Assembly: GCA_017449925.1 (NCBI GenBank) | Contig: JAFSYO010000157.1 | Span: forward strand, 1 to 44,262 | Reading direction: 5' to 3' | DNA: 44,262 nucleotides | Source of the DNA: Stomatobaculum sp. | GTDB lineage: Bacteria; Bacillota_A; Clostridia; Lachnospirales; Lachnospiraceae | Part shown: positions 17,939-25,614 of the stretch, piece by piece | Position numbering within the stretch: position 1 is the stretch's first letter | Layout of the letters: every line of letters starts with the position of its first letter | Notes under the pieces: model-generated | What the model saw: only the letters and a program-made list of their open reading frames with translations | What the model was told of the DNA's origin: nothing | The model's database searches: none | Position numbers and translations under genes: made by a program

Positions 17939-18635
17939 AGACAGGATCCTGATCGTGGAAGATGATCCCAGCATCATCAACCTTCTGACTGCCATTCTGA
18001 AAGCGAACAGTTACCAGACCATGACCGCAAAGACCGGCGCCGAGGCGGAGACCCTCCTGGCTTCCTGGTGCCCGGATATGGTGATCCTGGATCTCGGGCT
18101 TCCCGACATCGACGGCATCACGGTCCTGAAAAAACTCAGGACCTGGTCTTCCATGCCCGTCCTGGTGCTTTCCGCCCGCACCCATGAGCGGGACAAGGTC
18201 GAAGCCCTGGACCTGGGCGCGGACGATTATATCACCAAGCCCTTCGGCAGCTCCGAGCTCCTGGCGCGGATCCGCACCGCGCTCCGCCACCACCGCTCCG
18301 TAAGTTCCGGAGAGACGGGTCTGCAGAGCGGTATATTTAAGACCGGGGCTCTGACCATCGACTACAACAAACACCGGGTCTATGTGGACGGGAACGATGC
18401 GAATCTCACCCTCAATGAATTCCGCATCCTGGCTTTCCTCGGAAAATCCGCCGGCCGCGTCATCACCTACGACGCCATCATCCGGGAGATCTGGGGCCCG
18501 AACATGAAGAACGACAACCGGATCCTCCGGGTCAACATGGCGAACATCCGCAGGAAGATCGAAGAAGACCCGGCCCAGCCAAGGTACGTCTTCACGGAGA
18601 TCGGCGTAGGCTACCGCATGGCGGATGCAGACTGA
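17928..18635 (+). CDS. KdpE-like response regulator, OmpR family
   Basis: A 235-residue DNA-binding regulator, partner of the overlapping sensor kinase. The receiver domain has the acidic pair EDD near residue 11, the phosphorylation site Asp55 in ILDLGLPDIDG, and the conserved Lys in ITKPF. The C-terminal winged helix includes LTLNEFRILAFL, VNMANIRRKIE and the final EIGVGYRM. Length and order match KdpE/OmpR regulators. The kinase-regulator pair is probably co-transcribed; after it comes a structured non-coding stretch, not a target gene. Confidence 0.93.
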   Translation: MEIKDRILIVEDDPSIINLLTAILKANSYQTMTAKTGAEAETLLASWCPDMVILDLGLPDIDGITVLKKLRTWSSMPVLVLSARTHERDKVEALDLGADDYITKPFGSSELLARIRTALRHHRSVSSGETGLQSGIFKTGALTIDYNKHRVYVDGNDANLTLNEFRILAFLGKSAGRVITYDAIIREIWGPNMKNDNRILRVNMANIRRKIEEDPAQPRYVFTEIGVGYRMADAD

Positions 18636-18644
18636 AAAATAAGA

Positions 18645-18787
18645 GTGAAACGTACCCGAAGGACATATTGTTCCCGTCGGAGGGTTTCACAAGCAGCGCG
18701 GCGCCGCGACGGCGACCACGATTTCATGGAGCCCAAAGCGGCGTCCGAATCGCTGCGCAGTGAAACCGACAGAGGGAACGTTGTCCT
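18645..18787. other. Structured intergenic element with alternative pairings
   Basis: The gap between the response regulator and the convergent kdgK gene holds extended dyad symmetry. The arm at 18660-18690 (AGGACA..GTTCCC..GTCGG..GTTTCAC) pairs imperfectly with 18760-18787 (GTGAAACC..GGGAAC..TGTCCT), enclosed by GCAGCG (18693) and CGCTGC (18751). The same GTTTCAC (18684-18690) can instead pair with GTGAAAC at 18645-18651. There is no T-run typical of a simple terminator. It could be a bidirectional terminator, a small RNA or a mobile-element remnant. Confidence 0.45.
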
Positions 18788-18805
18788 GAGGGCACCGCTC
18801 TTCTA

Positions 18806-19831
18806 TTATCGCTGGACTCGTCCGGAGGCGTCGCCGCCGGCCAGTTTTTCGACCTCAGCGACAGTCACGCGGTTGAAATCGCCCTCGATGGAGTGCTTCA
18901 GAGCCGCAGCTGCCACTGCGAACTCGATGGCTGCCTGGGTGGAGTAGCCGCTCACCAGGGAGTAGATCAGGCCGCCGCCGACGGAATCGCCGCCGCCGAC
19001 GCGGTCCACGATCCTCAGGTGGTATTCCTTGGAGAAGCAGTAGTTCTCGCCGTCATACAGCATGCCTGCCCAGTCGTTGTCACTGGCGGAGATGGAGGTA
19101 CGCAAGGTGATAGCCACTTTCTCGAAGCCGAACTTCTCAGCGAGCTGGCGGGCCACGGACTTGTAGCCTTCTTTGTTCAGCTTGCCGCCGTAAATATCGT
19201 TGTTCTCAGGCTCGATGCCGAAGACATCCTTCGCGTCCTCTTCGTTGGCGATGCAGACGTCCACGTACTGGCAGAGGTCGGTCATGGCCTCGCGGGCTTC
19301 GGCCCTTGTCCACAGCTTGCCGCGGTAGTTCAGGTCGCAGGAGATCTTCACGCCGTGCGCCTTAGCTGCCTTGCATGCTTCGCGGCAGATTTCGACGACG
19401 TTCTTTCCGAGGGCGGGGGTGATGCCGGTGAAGTGGAACCAGCAGGCGCCCTCAAAGATCTCGTCCCAGTTGAAGTCCGCGGTGGTCGCTTCCTGGATCG
19501 CGGAGTGGGCGCGGTCGTAGATGCAGACGGAACCTCTCTGGGAGGCTCCCTTCTCCAGGAAGTAGATGCCGACTCTGTCGCCGCCGCGGGTGATCTTCGT
19601 GGTATCGACGCCGAAATAGCGGAGAGCGTTCACAGCTGCCTGGCCGATGGCGTGGGTCGGAAGCTTTGTGACATAGACGGAATCCAGCCCGTAGTTCGCG
19701 AGAGAGACAGCGACATTGGACTCGGCGCCGCCGAAGGTGGCCTGGAGCTGGTCGTCCTGGAAGAAACGATAGTAGCCGTTGGGCTGAAGGCGAAGCATGA
19801 TCTCGCCGAAGGTGACAACTTTCTTGGACAT
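18806..19831 (-). CDS. kdgK: 2-keto-3-deoxygluconate kinase (PfkB family)
   Basis: A 341-residue sugar kinase that phosphorylates 2-keto-3-deoxygluconate to KDPG with ATP. It has the N-terminal FGEIMLRL and FGGAESNVA sugar-binding motifs. The C-terminal PfkB signature is VDRVGGGDSVGGGL, with catalytic Asp282. The usual GAGD is GGGD here, which keeps the catalytic Asp. It follows the KDPG aldolase gene by 61 bp on the same strand, with AGGAGG before the ATG. The kinase-aldolase pair is the classic end of hexuronate or pectin breakdown, feeding pyruvate and glyceraldehyde-3-phosphate. Confidence 0.92.
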   Translation of the reverse strand: MSKKVVTFGEIMLRLQPNGYYRFFQDDQLQATFGGAESNVAVSLANYGLDSVYVTKLPTHAIGQAAVNALRYFGVDTTKITRGGDRVGIYFLEKGASQRGSVCIYDRAHSAIQEATTADFNWDEIFEGACWFHFTGITPALGKNVVEICREACKAAKAHGVKISCDLNYRGKLWTRAEAREAMTDLCQYVDVCIANEEDAKDVFGIEPENNDIYGGKLNKEGYKSVARQLAEKFGFEKVAITLRTSISASDNDWAGMLYDGENYCFSKEYHLRIVDRVGGGDSVGGGLIYSLVSGYSTQAAIEFAVAAAALKHSIEGDFNRVTVAEVEKLAGGDASGRVQR

Positions 19832-19892
19832 TTTAGGGATCCTCCTGAGCGTTTTTTTTGATACGCACCCGACTCGGGATGCTGGTCTTAAA

Positions 19893-20855
19893 TCAGTTTT
19901 TCGTAAGGTGGAAAGCGAAGCCGCCGATTTCGCCCTTCATGTAAATCAGAGTGGTGCGGCCCTTCGCGTCAGTCTTGCGGGAGCTTTCATCGAATTCGAC
20001 GCCCTGGCGGCTCAGGTGGTATTCGGCGCGGTCCACGTTGCTGCAGCCGATTCCGATGTGGCCGTGGGTCCCGCGGGCGGGGCTCTTCTTGACTTCTGCG
20101 ATGCTTCCTGCATAGAAGGAGGAGCCGTTGTCCTTGACAGGAAGTCCGAGCAGGCCTGCGATGGCTTTTGCGGTGGAAAGCGCGGCGCCCTCGTCAGCTT
20201 CGTTGATGCCGATGTGCTTCAGCTTCAGGTCCATCATGGTCTTTACGGCATCCTGGCAGATGGAAGTGATCTTGTCCCACTGCTCGCCTTCGATGAGGTC
20301 CTTCTTGACCATCCATGTGCCGCCGCAGGCAACGATCTGGTCAAAGTTCATGTAGGAGGAGAGGTTCTTTGTGTTGACGCCGCCGGTGGGCATCCACATG
20401 AGGTCATGGTAAGGGCCGGCCAGAGCCTTCAGCTTCTCGATACCGCCGTTCTGCTCTGCCGGGAAGAATTTGACAACGTCCAGTCCCATGGCCATGGCCT
20501 GTTCCATCTCACCTGCAGTGGCGGTGCCGGGGCACATCACGCCGCCCTTGTCCAGCACGTACCTGGTGATCTCCGGATTGAAGCCCGGGCTGACGATGAA
20601 TTCACAGCCGGCGGCCATGGCGCGGTCCGCCTGGTCCTTGGTGAGCACGGTGCCTGCGCCGACACACATCTCGGGAACATTTTTGATCATGGCCTTGATG
20701 GCATCTTCCGCGGCTGCGGTGCGGAAAGTGACTTCCGCTGCCGGGAGACCGCCCTTCACCAGGGCCTTTGCCAGCGGGACAGCTTTCTCCGGGTCGTCGA
20801 TGGCGATGACGGGTACGATTCCGATCCTGTACAGTTTTTTGATCACTTCGTTCAT
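19893..20855 (-). CDS. KDPG/KHG aldolase fused to a C-terminal VOC (glyoxalase-fold) domain
   Basis: A 320-residue fusion. Residues 1 to about 205 are a class I KDPG/KHG aldolase: Glu41 and Arg45 in the AEVTFRT motif, VGAGTVLT, the Schiff-base Lys129 in DVVKFFPAE and the phosphate-binding PTGGV. This half splits KDPG to pyruvate and glyceraldehyde-3-phosphate and is the usual length of the free enzyme. Residues about 212-320 resemble one VOC module (LKHIGIN, GHIGIGCSNVDRAEYHL), a metal-binding fold found in glyoxalases and epimerases. Its job is unknown; it may act on a keto-sugar intermediate or regulate the aldolase. The start follows GGAGGAG. It is first in a two-gene unit with kdgK and divergent from the GntR regulator. 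Confidence 0.9.
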   Translation of the reverse strand: MNEVIKKLYRIGIVPVIAIDDPEKAVPLAKALVKGGLPAAEVTFRTAAAEDAIKAMIKNVPEMCVGAGTVLTKDQADRAMAAGCEFIVSPGFNPEITRYVLDKGGVMCPGTATAGEMEQAMAMGLDVVKFFPAEQNGGIEKLKALAGPYHDLMWMPTGGVNTKNLSSYMNFDQIVACGGTWMVKKDLIEGEQWDKITSICQDAVKTMMDLKLKHIGINEADEGAALSTAKAIAGLLGLPVKDNGSSFYAGSIAEVKKSPARGTHGHIGIGCSNVDRAEYHLSRQGVEFDESSRKTDAKGRTTLIYMKGEIGGFAFHLTKN

Positions 20856-20937
20856 GATATTCTCCTCCGATCGAGTTATGGGATATTTCCAGCCTGAATC
20901 TATTATAACACAGCAGGCTATGTTGTTATCTGAGTCT

Positions 20938-20965
20938 ATTGTAACACTTGTATACTAGAACGCAA
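20938..20965 (-). promoter_or_regulatory. Probable aldolase-kdgK promoter with operator in the spacer
   Basis: On the minus strand a TTGCGT -35 (20965-20960) and TACAAT -10 (20943-20938) are 16 bp apart. The spacer contains the first GTATAC operator copy (20948-20959). An alternative -10 (TATAAT at 20907-20902) lies closer to the gene but has a poor -35. Confidence 0.45.
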
Positions 20966-21067
20966 GATGGAAAATTGACAAATTTAAAGCAAAGTATTCT
21001 AAATCCTTTGTGCTGGTATACTAGTGCATTAAAACGTTCCATAATTAAGCGGTTGATGGTATACTAT
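20948..21067. promoter_or_regulatory. Three GTATAC-centred operator copies for the GntR/FCD regulator
   Basis: The 302-bp divergent region holds TTGTATACTAG (20948), TGGTATACTAG (21014) and TGGTATACTAT (21057). All share the core TKGTATACTA. This resembles the TGGTATACCA operators of the UxuR/ExuR branch of the GntR family, which control hexuronate genes. The third copy overlaps a possible -10 (TATACT) facing the regulator gene, so autoregulation is likely. The remainder of the gap holds only promoters and short direct repeats (CTATTATAACAC and CTATTGTAACAC). Confidence 0.65.
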
Positions 21068-21157
21068 GAATAATATCAGGAGCCGTGGAATTATGAATCA
21101 AGACTCGGACGGGGCAGTACTGAGAGAAGTGGCCGGGAACTGAAAGGCGGAGCATAA

Positions 21158-21886
21158 ATGAAACTGGAAATACCTGAGCGGTATACGCGGGAGACGGGAC
21201 GGGACTACGCCCTCCGCACACTGAAAATGAATATTACGAGTCTTTTGCTGGAGCCAGGCGTGATGGTAAGCGAGAACGAGCTGGCGGCGCAGATGGGACT
21301 CAGCAGGACCCCGGTGCGGGAAGCCCTCATCGAATTGTCCAAGGTGAAGATCGTGGAGATCTGGCCCCAGAAGGGCAGCGCTGTTTCGCTGATCGACTAT
21401 GAGATGGTGGAGGAAGCCCAGTTCATGCGGGATACGCTGGAATGTGCGGTGGCGGAGCTGTGCTGCGGCATGGCGGAAGCGGAGGATGTGCTTCGGCTGC
21501 AGGAGAACATCGCCCGGCAGCGCATGCATGCGGCCTCCGGAGCAGCCAGCGAGCGTTTTCTGCGTCTGGACGACAGCTTCCATGAGATGCTGTTCGAAAT
21601 TGCAAAGAAATCGCGGGTCTACAGCCTGATGAGCAGTCTCGCTATCCACTTCGACCGGGTGCGGAGCCTCACGTTGGAGGACATTAATGTAAAGAATGTG
21701 ATACGGGACCATGAGGAGATCGCCGCGGCCGTGGAGGCGGGCGACCGGGAAAAGGCCAGGCGCGTCATGCAGAGGCACTTGAACCGTTTCCGGGTGGTAG
21801 AGGCACAGGTCCGGGAGAAGTATCCGGGATGGTTCGCCGGGGAGCCGAGGGGCGCCGGCAGGAGAGAGGAGGTCGCAGACCAGTGA
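21158..21886 (+). CDS. GntR family regulator, FCD (FadR) subfamily
   Basis: A 242-residue transcription factor. The N-terminal winged helix (about residues 18-75) contains the helix-turn-helix SENELAAQMGLSRTPVREALIEL. The C-terminal all-helical FCD ligand domain has the expected metal-binding pattern, with Asp in LDDSFHEMLF, a His in the same helix and later His in RDHEEIAAAV and MQRHLNRF. It faces the aldolase-kdgK pair across a region with three GTATAC sites, so it most likely represses that unit and responds to a hexuronate or ketodeoxy-sugar. Ribosome binding site GGCGGAG. About 75 bp later the CDP-sugar genes begin on the same strand. Confidence 0.92.
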   Translation: MKLEIPERYTRETGRDYALRTLKMNITSLLLEPGVMVSENELAAQMGLSRTPVREALIELSKVKIVEIWPQKGSAVSLIDYEMVEEAQFMRDTLECAVAELCCGMAEAEDVLRLQENIARQRMHAASGAASERFLRLDDSFHEMLFEIAKKSRVYSLMSSLAIHFDRVRSLTLEDINVKNVIRDHEEIAAAVEAGDREKARRVMQRHLNRFRVVEAQVREKYPGWFAGEPRGAGRREEVADQ

Positions 21887-21959
21887 AAGTCTGGGAAAAG
21901 ACCCGGCTGGAAGTGTTATGGCAGAGCGGCAGTACGCCGTGGGAGGTATAAAGATAATT

Positions 21960-23033
21960 ATGCTTGATTTCTGGAAGAACAAGAAAATACTGGTGACAGG
22001 ACATACGGGGTTTAAGGGAAGCTGGCTCACAGAGGCTCTGCTCCTTGCAGGCGCGGATGTGACAGGCTACGCTCTGGAACCGCCCACGGACCCGTCGCTC
22101 TTTGAACTATTGAAGCTGAAGGACCGGATGCGGTCCGTGACGGGCGATATCCGGGACCTGGGACATCTCATGAAAGTGTTCCGGGAGACTGAACCGGAGT
22201 TCGTGCTTCACATGGCTGCCCAGCCTATCGTCCGCGTCTCCTACCGGGAACCTGTGGAAACCTACGGAACAAATGTAATGGGCACGGTGAATATCTGCGA
22301 ATGCGTGCGGCAGTGCGGCAGCGTCCGCTCTTTCCTGAATGTCACCACGGACAAGGTCTACGAGAACGGAGAGAAGGGAACAGGCTTTGTGGAGACGGAC
22401 CGTCTGGACGGCCATGATCCTTATTCCAATTCAAAGTCCTGCTCGGAGCTGGTGACCCACGGCTACACCCGGTCCTTCCTGAAGGAACAGGGCATCGCCG
22501 TCAGTACGGCGAGAGCGGGCAATGTGATCGGCGGCGGCGATTTTGCGCCGGACCGCATCGTCCCCGACTGCGTCAGGGCAGCGGAGACTGGGACCCCGCT
22601 GATCATCAGGAATCCGGATTCCGTGCGGCCCTACCAGCATGTGCTGGAGCCCGTGATGGTCTATCTGGAGATCCTGGAGAAACAGGCAGCGGATCCTTCC
22701 CTTGCCGGGGCTTACAATGTGGGACCGGATCTCTCAGACTGCGTCCGCACCGGGGAACTGGCACAGCTGTTTGGGAAAGCCTGGAACCGGGAAAGCGGCC
22801 CGGGGGAATTCCGGATCGAGATCCGTCCGGACGGAGGCCCCCACGAGGCCGGATTCCTGCGTCTCGAATGCGGAAAACTGAAGAAGACCTTCGGGTGGGA
22901 AGCCCGCTGGCATATCGATGAAGCGGTGGAGAAGACGGCAGACTGGTCCAGAGCCTGGCTTTGCGGTGAGGACATGATCCGCGTCACAGACGACCAGATC
23001 AGGGAGTTCCTCGCTCCGGCCGGGGAGAGATAA
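21960..23033 (+). CDS. rfbG: CDP-glucose 4,6-dehydratase
   Basis: A 357-residue short-chain dehydrogenase that converts CDP-glucose to CDP-4-keto-6-deoxyglucose with tightly bound NAD. The Rossmann motif TGHTGFKGSW near residue 11 (typical of RfbG, unlike the TGxxGFIG of RmlB), the AAQPIVRVSYREP motif, the TTDKVYEN segment and the catalytic Tyr/Lys pair YSNSKSCSE are visible. I prefer the ATG at 21960 because the protein then begins MLDFWKNKKILVTGH like other RfbG proteins; the GGGAGG site is 13 bases away, which is a little far. It probably heads the long plus-strand cluster. No glucose-1-phosphate cytidylyltransferase (rfbF) lies in the window. Confidence 0.93.
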   Translation: MLDFWKNKKILVTGHTGFKGSWLTEALLLAGADVTGYALEPPTDPSLFELLKLKDRMRSVTGDIRDLGHLMKVFRETEPEFVLHMAAQPIVRVSYREPVETYGTNVMGTVNICECVRQCGSVRSFLNVTTDKVYENGEKGTGFVETDRLDGHDPYSNSKSCSELVTHGYTRSFLKEQGIAVSTARAGNVIGGGDFAPDRIVPDCVRAAETGTPLIIRNPDSVRPYQHVLEPVMVYLEILEKQAADPSLAGAYNVGPDLSDCVRTGELAQLFGKAWNRESGPGEFRIEIRPDGGPHEAGFLRLECGKLKKTFGWEARWHIDEAVEKTADWSRAWLCGEDMIRVTDDQIREFLAPAGER

Positions 23034-23136
23034 CCCAGGATTCAAAGCCAATGGCCGAAAAAAGGACAAAAAACCTGAAAACAAAGCAATACCTAAAGAA
23101 GTAAAGACCACAGAAAAGCAAAGAAAAGGAAACAGA

Positions 23137-24537
23137 ATGTTCGAGCATAAGACAGAAAAAGAAGCGCGGGAGGAGATCCTGGCGGCGGTGGCGGAGTACT
23201 GCGGCCGATTTCATAATCAGAACAAGGAATTTCATCCGGGGGACCGCATCAGTTACGCCTCCAGGGTCTACGATCAGGAAGAGATGGTAAATCTCGCGGA
23301 CAGCGCCCTGGAATTCTGGCTGACCAGCGGCCGCTTTACCGCAGAGTTTGAGAAGAAATTCGGGGAATATCTGGGCGTGCCTTACGTTTCCCTGGTGAAT
23401 TCAGGTTCCAGCGCGAATCTCTGCGCCTTTATGGCGCTGACTTCCCCGCTTTTAAAGGAGCGGCAGATCCGCCCGGGGGACGAGGTGATCACCGTGGCGG
23501 CGGGATTCCCCACTACCGTGACCCCCATGATCCAGTACGGGGCGGTTCCGGTGTTCGTGGACGTGACGATCCCGCAGTACAATATTGACGCGGACCGTCT
23601 GGAGGAGGCCCTCTCAGAGACGACGAAGGCAGTGATGATCGCCCATACGCTGGGAAATCCCTTTGATCTGGCGGCGGTGAAGTCCTTCTGCGTGAAGCAC
23701 GGTCTCTGGCTGGTGGAGGACAACTGCGACGCGCTGGGAAGCACCTACACGCTGCGTGAAGATATTTCTGTACCGGAGTCCGGCACAGGCGCCGGAAGCA
23801 GGGCGGGCCGTCCGGCGGGAACTTATCTCACAGGTACAGTGGGCGATATCGGCACCTCCAGCTTTTATCCGCCGCATCACATGACTATGGGAGAGGGCGG
23901 CGCGGTCTATACCAGAGACCCGCTGCTGCACCGCATCATCCGCTCCATGCGGGACTGGGGCAGGGACTGTATGTGCCCCTCCGGTGTGGACAATCTTTGC
24001 GGACACCGCTTCGACGGGCAGTACGGAGAGCTGCCGAAGGGCTACGATCATAAATATGTATACTCCCACTTCGGATACAACCTGAAGGCCACTGACATGC
24101 AGGCGGCCATAGGCTGTGCCCAGCTGAAAAAATTCCCCTCTTTCGTGCAGCGCCGGAAGGAGAATTTCGCATATCTGAAGGATGCTTTGAAAGGGACGGA
24201 GGACCGGCTGATCCTTCCGGAGGCCTGCCCGGATTCCGACCCCAGCTGGTTCGGCTTCCTCATCACCTGCAGGGAAGACGTGGACCGGTCTCCGCTGGTG
24301 CGCTATATCGAGGAAAAAGGCGTGCAGACCCGCATGCTGTTCGCGGGCAATCTGATCAAGCATCCGTGCTTTGACCAGATGCGTGCAGAAGGAAAGGGCT
24401 ACCGGGTCTCCGGGAGTCTCTCCATCACGGACCGTATTATGAAAGATACTTTCTGGGTCGGTGTTTATCCGGGCATGACGGAAGAAAAACTTTCGTATAT
24501 GGCGGAGACCATCCGCGGCGGGCTTGCCCTGCTGTGA
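23137..24537 (+). CDS. rfbH: CDP-4-keto-6-deoxyglucose 3-dehydratase, RfbH/E1 type
   Basis: A 466-residue PMP-dependent [2Fe-2S] dehydratase of the aminotransferase fold that removes the 3-hydroxyl on the way to 3,6-dideoxy sugars. Two diagnostic signs are present: His replaces the PLP-binding Lys (FYPPHHMTMGEGG), and the iron-sulfur motif CMCPSGVDNLC has the C-X-C-X7-C spacing of E1, with the further Cys in VEDNCDALGS. The spacing from that Cys to the cluster is about 80 residues instead of the 57 reported for E1, because of a Gly/Ser-rich insertion of roughly 20 residues (about 210-230). Reduction normally needs an E3-like reductase; none is adjacent, although an iron-sulfur flavoprotein lies at the cluster end. 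Confidence 0.93.
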   Translation: MFEHKTEKEAREEILAAVAEYCGRFHNQNKEFHPGDRISYASRVYDQEEMVNLADSALEFWLTSGRFTAEFEKKFGEYLGVPYVSLVNSGSSANLCAFMALTSPLLKERQIRPGDEVITVAAGFPTTVTPMIQYGAVPVFVDVTIPQYNIDADRLEEALSETTKAVMIAHTLGNPFDLAAVKSFCVKHGLWLVEDNCDALGSTYTLREDISVPESGTGAGSRAGRPAGTYLTGTVGDIGTSSFYPPHHMTMGEGGAVYTRDPLLHRIIRSMRDWGRDCMCPSGVDNLCGHRFDGQYGELPKGYDHKYVYSHFGYNLKATDMQAAIGCAQLKKFPSFVQRRKENFAYLKDALKGTEDRLILPEACPDSDPSWFGFLITCREDVDRSPLVRYIEEKGVQTRMLFAGNLIKHPCFDQMRAEGKGYRVSGSLSITDRIMKDTFWVGVYPGMTEEKLSYMAETIRGGLALL

Positions 24538-24574
24538 CGCGGAGTCGCGATTTGAATAAGGAGGAACCTGTAAT

Positions 24575-25579
24575 ATGATCATCACCCAGACGCCGTTCCG
24601 AATGTCTTTTTTCGGGGGCGGGACCGATCTGCCTGCATTTTTTAACGAGCACGGCGGCGCCGTGATCTCCACCAGTTTTGACAAATACTGCTACGTGAAC
24701 GTGCGGCATCTGCCCAGGTTCTTCGACTACAGTTCCGAGATCAGCTATTCAAAACTTGAGCGGGTCACGGATGTGAACGATATTCAGCATCCGGCAGTCA
24801 GGGAAGCCATGAAGTACCTCGACATGCGGGAGATCCGCCTGACCTACGAGGCGGACCTGCCGGCCCGGTCCGGTCTCGGCACCAGCTCCAGTTTTGCCGT
24901 GGGCATGCTGAACGCATTCTACGCCTTGAAGGGCAAGTATGCGGACAAGAAAAAGCTCGCGGACGATGCCATCTACCTGGAGCGCGTTCTCTGCAATGAG
25001 GCAGGCGGTCTCCAGGACCAGATCGCGGCGTCCTTCGGCGGTTTCAACCGCATCAACTTCCACGCCGACGGCTACACCGTGAATCCGGTCATCATTTCCC
25101 CGCAGAAAAAGAAGAAGCTGAACGACGGTCTGATGCTCTTCTTCACCGGTTTCTCCCGTTTCTCTTCCGATATCCAGAACGCCACCACCGGCGCGGTGAG
25201 GGACAAAACGGCTGAACTTATGGAAATGCTTTCTCTGGTGGATGAGGCGGAGAAGGTCCTTACCACGGGCCAGGACCTCAGTGAATTCGGCAGGCTGCTG
25301 GACCACACCTGGCGGCTGAAGCGGGGCATCACCTCCCGGATATCCACAGATTCCATCGACGGATTGTACGAAAAAGCCCTGGCGGCGGGGGCGCTGGGCG
25401 GAAAGCTCCTCGGCGCCGGCGGAGGCGGCTTCCTTCTTTTCTACGTGGAACCGGAGCGCCGGGAACATGTGCGGAAGGCGCTGGAGAACCTGCTTTACGT
25501 TCCCTTCGAATTTGAGAACGCAGGCACCAGGGTCATCTTCTACGATCCCGAAAGCTATGATCTTTCGGAAGCAAGATGA
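24575..25579 (+). CDS. GHMP family sugar kinase, HddA-like
   Basis: A 334-residue GHMP kinase most like D-glycero-D-manno-heptose-7-phosphate kinase (HddA) and L-fucose/heptose kinases. It has the N-terminal TPFRMSFFGGGTDLPAFF, the ATP loop LPARSGLGTSSSFAVG near residue 105, and the late KLLGAGGGGFLLFY motif. It lies 37 bp after rfbH with AAGGAGG before the ATG, inside the same operon. It probably phosphorylates the anomeric or another position of a sugar used by the cluster. The other heptose genes (gmhA, gmhB, hddC) are not in the window, so a heptose substrate is not assured. Confidence 0.88.
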   Translation: MIITQTPFRMSFFGGGTDLPAFFNEHGGAVISTSFDKYCYVNVRHLPRFFDYSSEISYSKLERVTDVNDIQHPAVREAMKYLDMREIRLTYEADLPARSGLGTSSSFAVGMLNAFYALKGKYADKKKLADDAIYLERVLCNEAGGLQDQIAASFGGFNRINFHADGYTVNPVIISPQKKKKLNDGLMLFFTGFSRFSSDIQNATTGAVRDKTAELMEMLSLVDEAEKVLTTGQDLSEFGRLLDHTWRLKRGITSRISTDSIDGLYEKALAAGALGGKLLGAGGGGFLLFYVEPERREHVRKALENLLYVPFEFENAGTRVIFYDPESYDLSEAR

Positions 25580-25614
25580 TTCGTAACTTATAGAAGTACG
25601 GGAGGACAAGTCTC

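Noticed and set aside
18645..18947. Plus-strand frame of 100 residues after the response regulator
   Set aside because: It runs through the structured element and antisense into kdgK, with Arg-rich random composition and no ribosome binding site.
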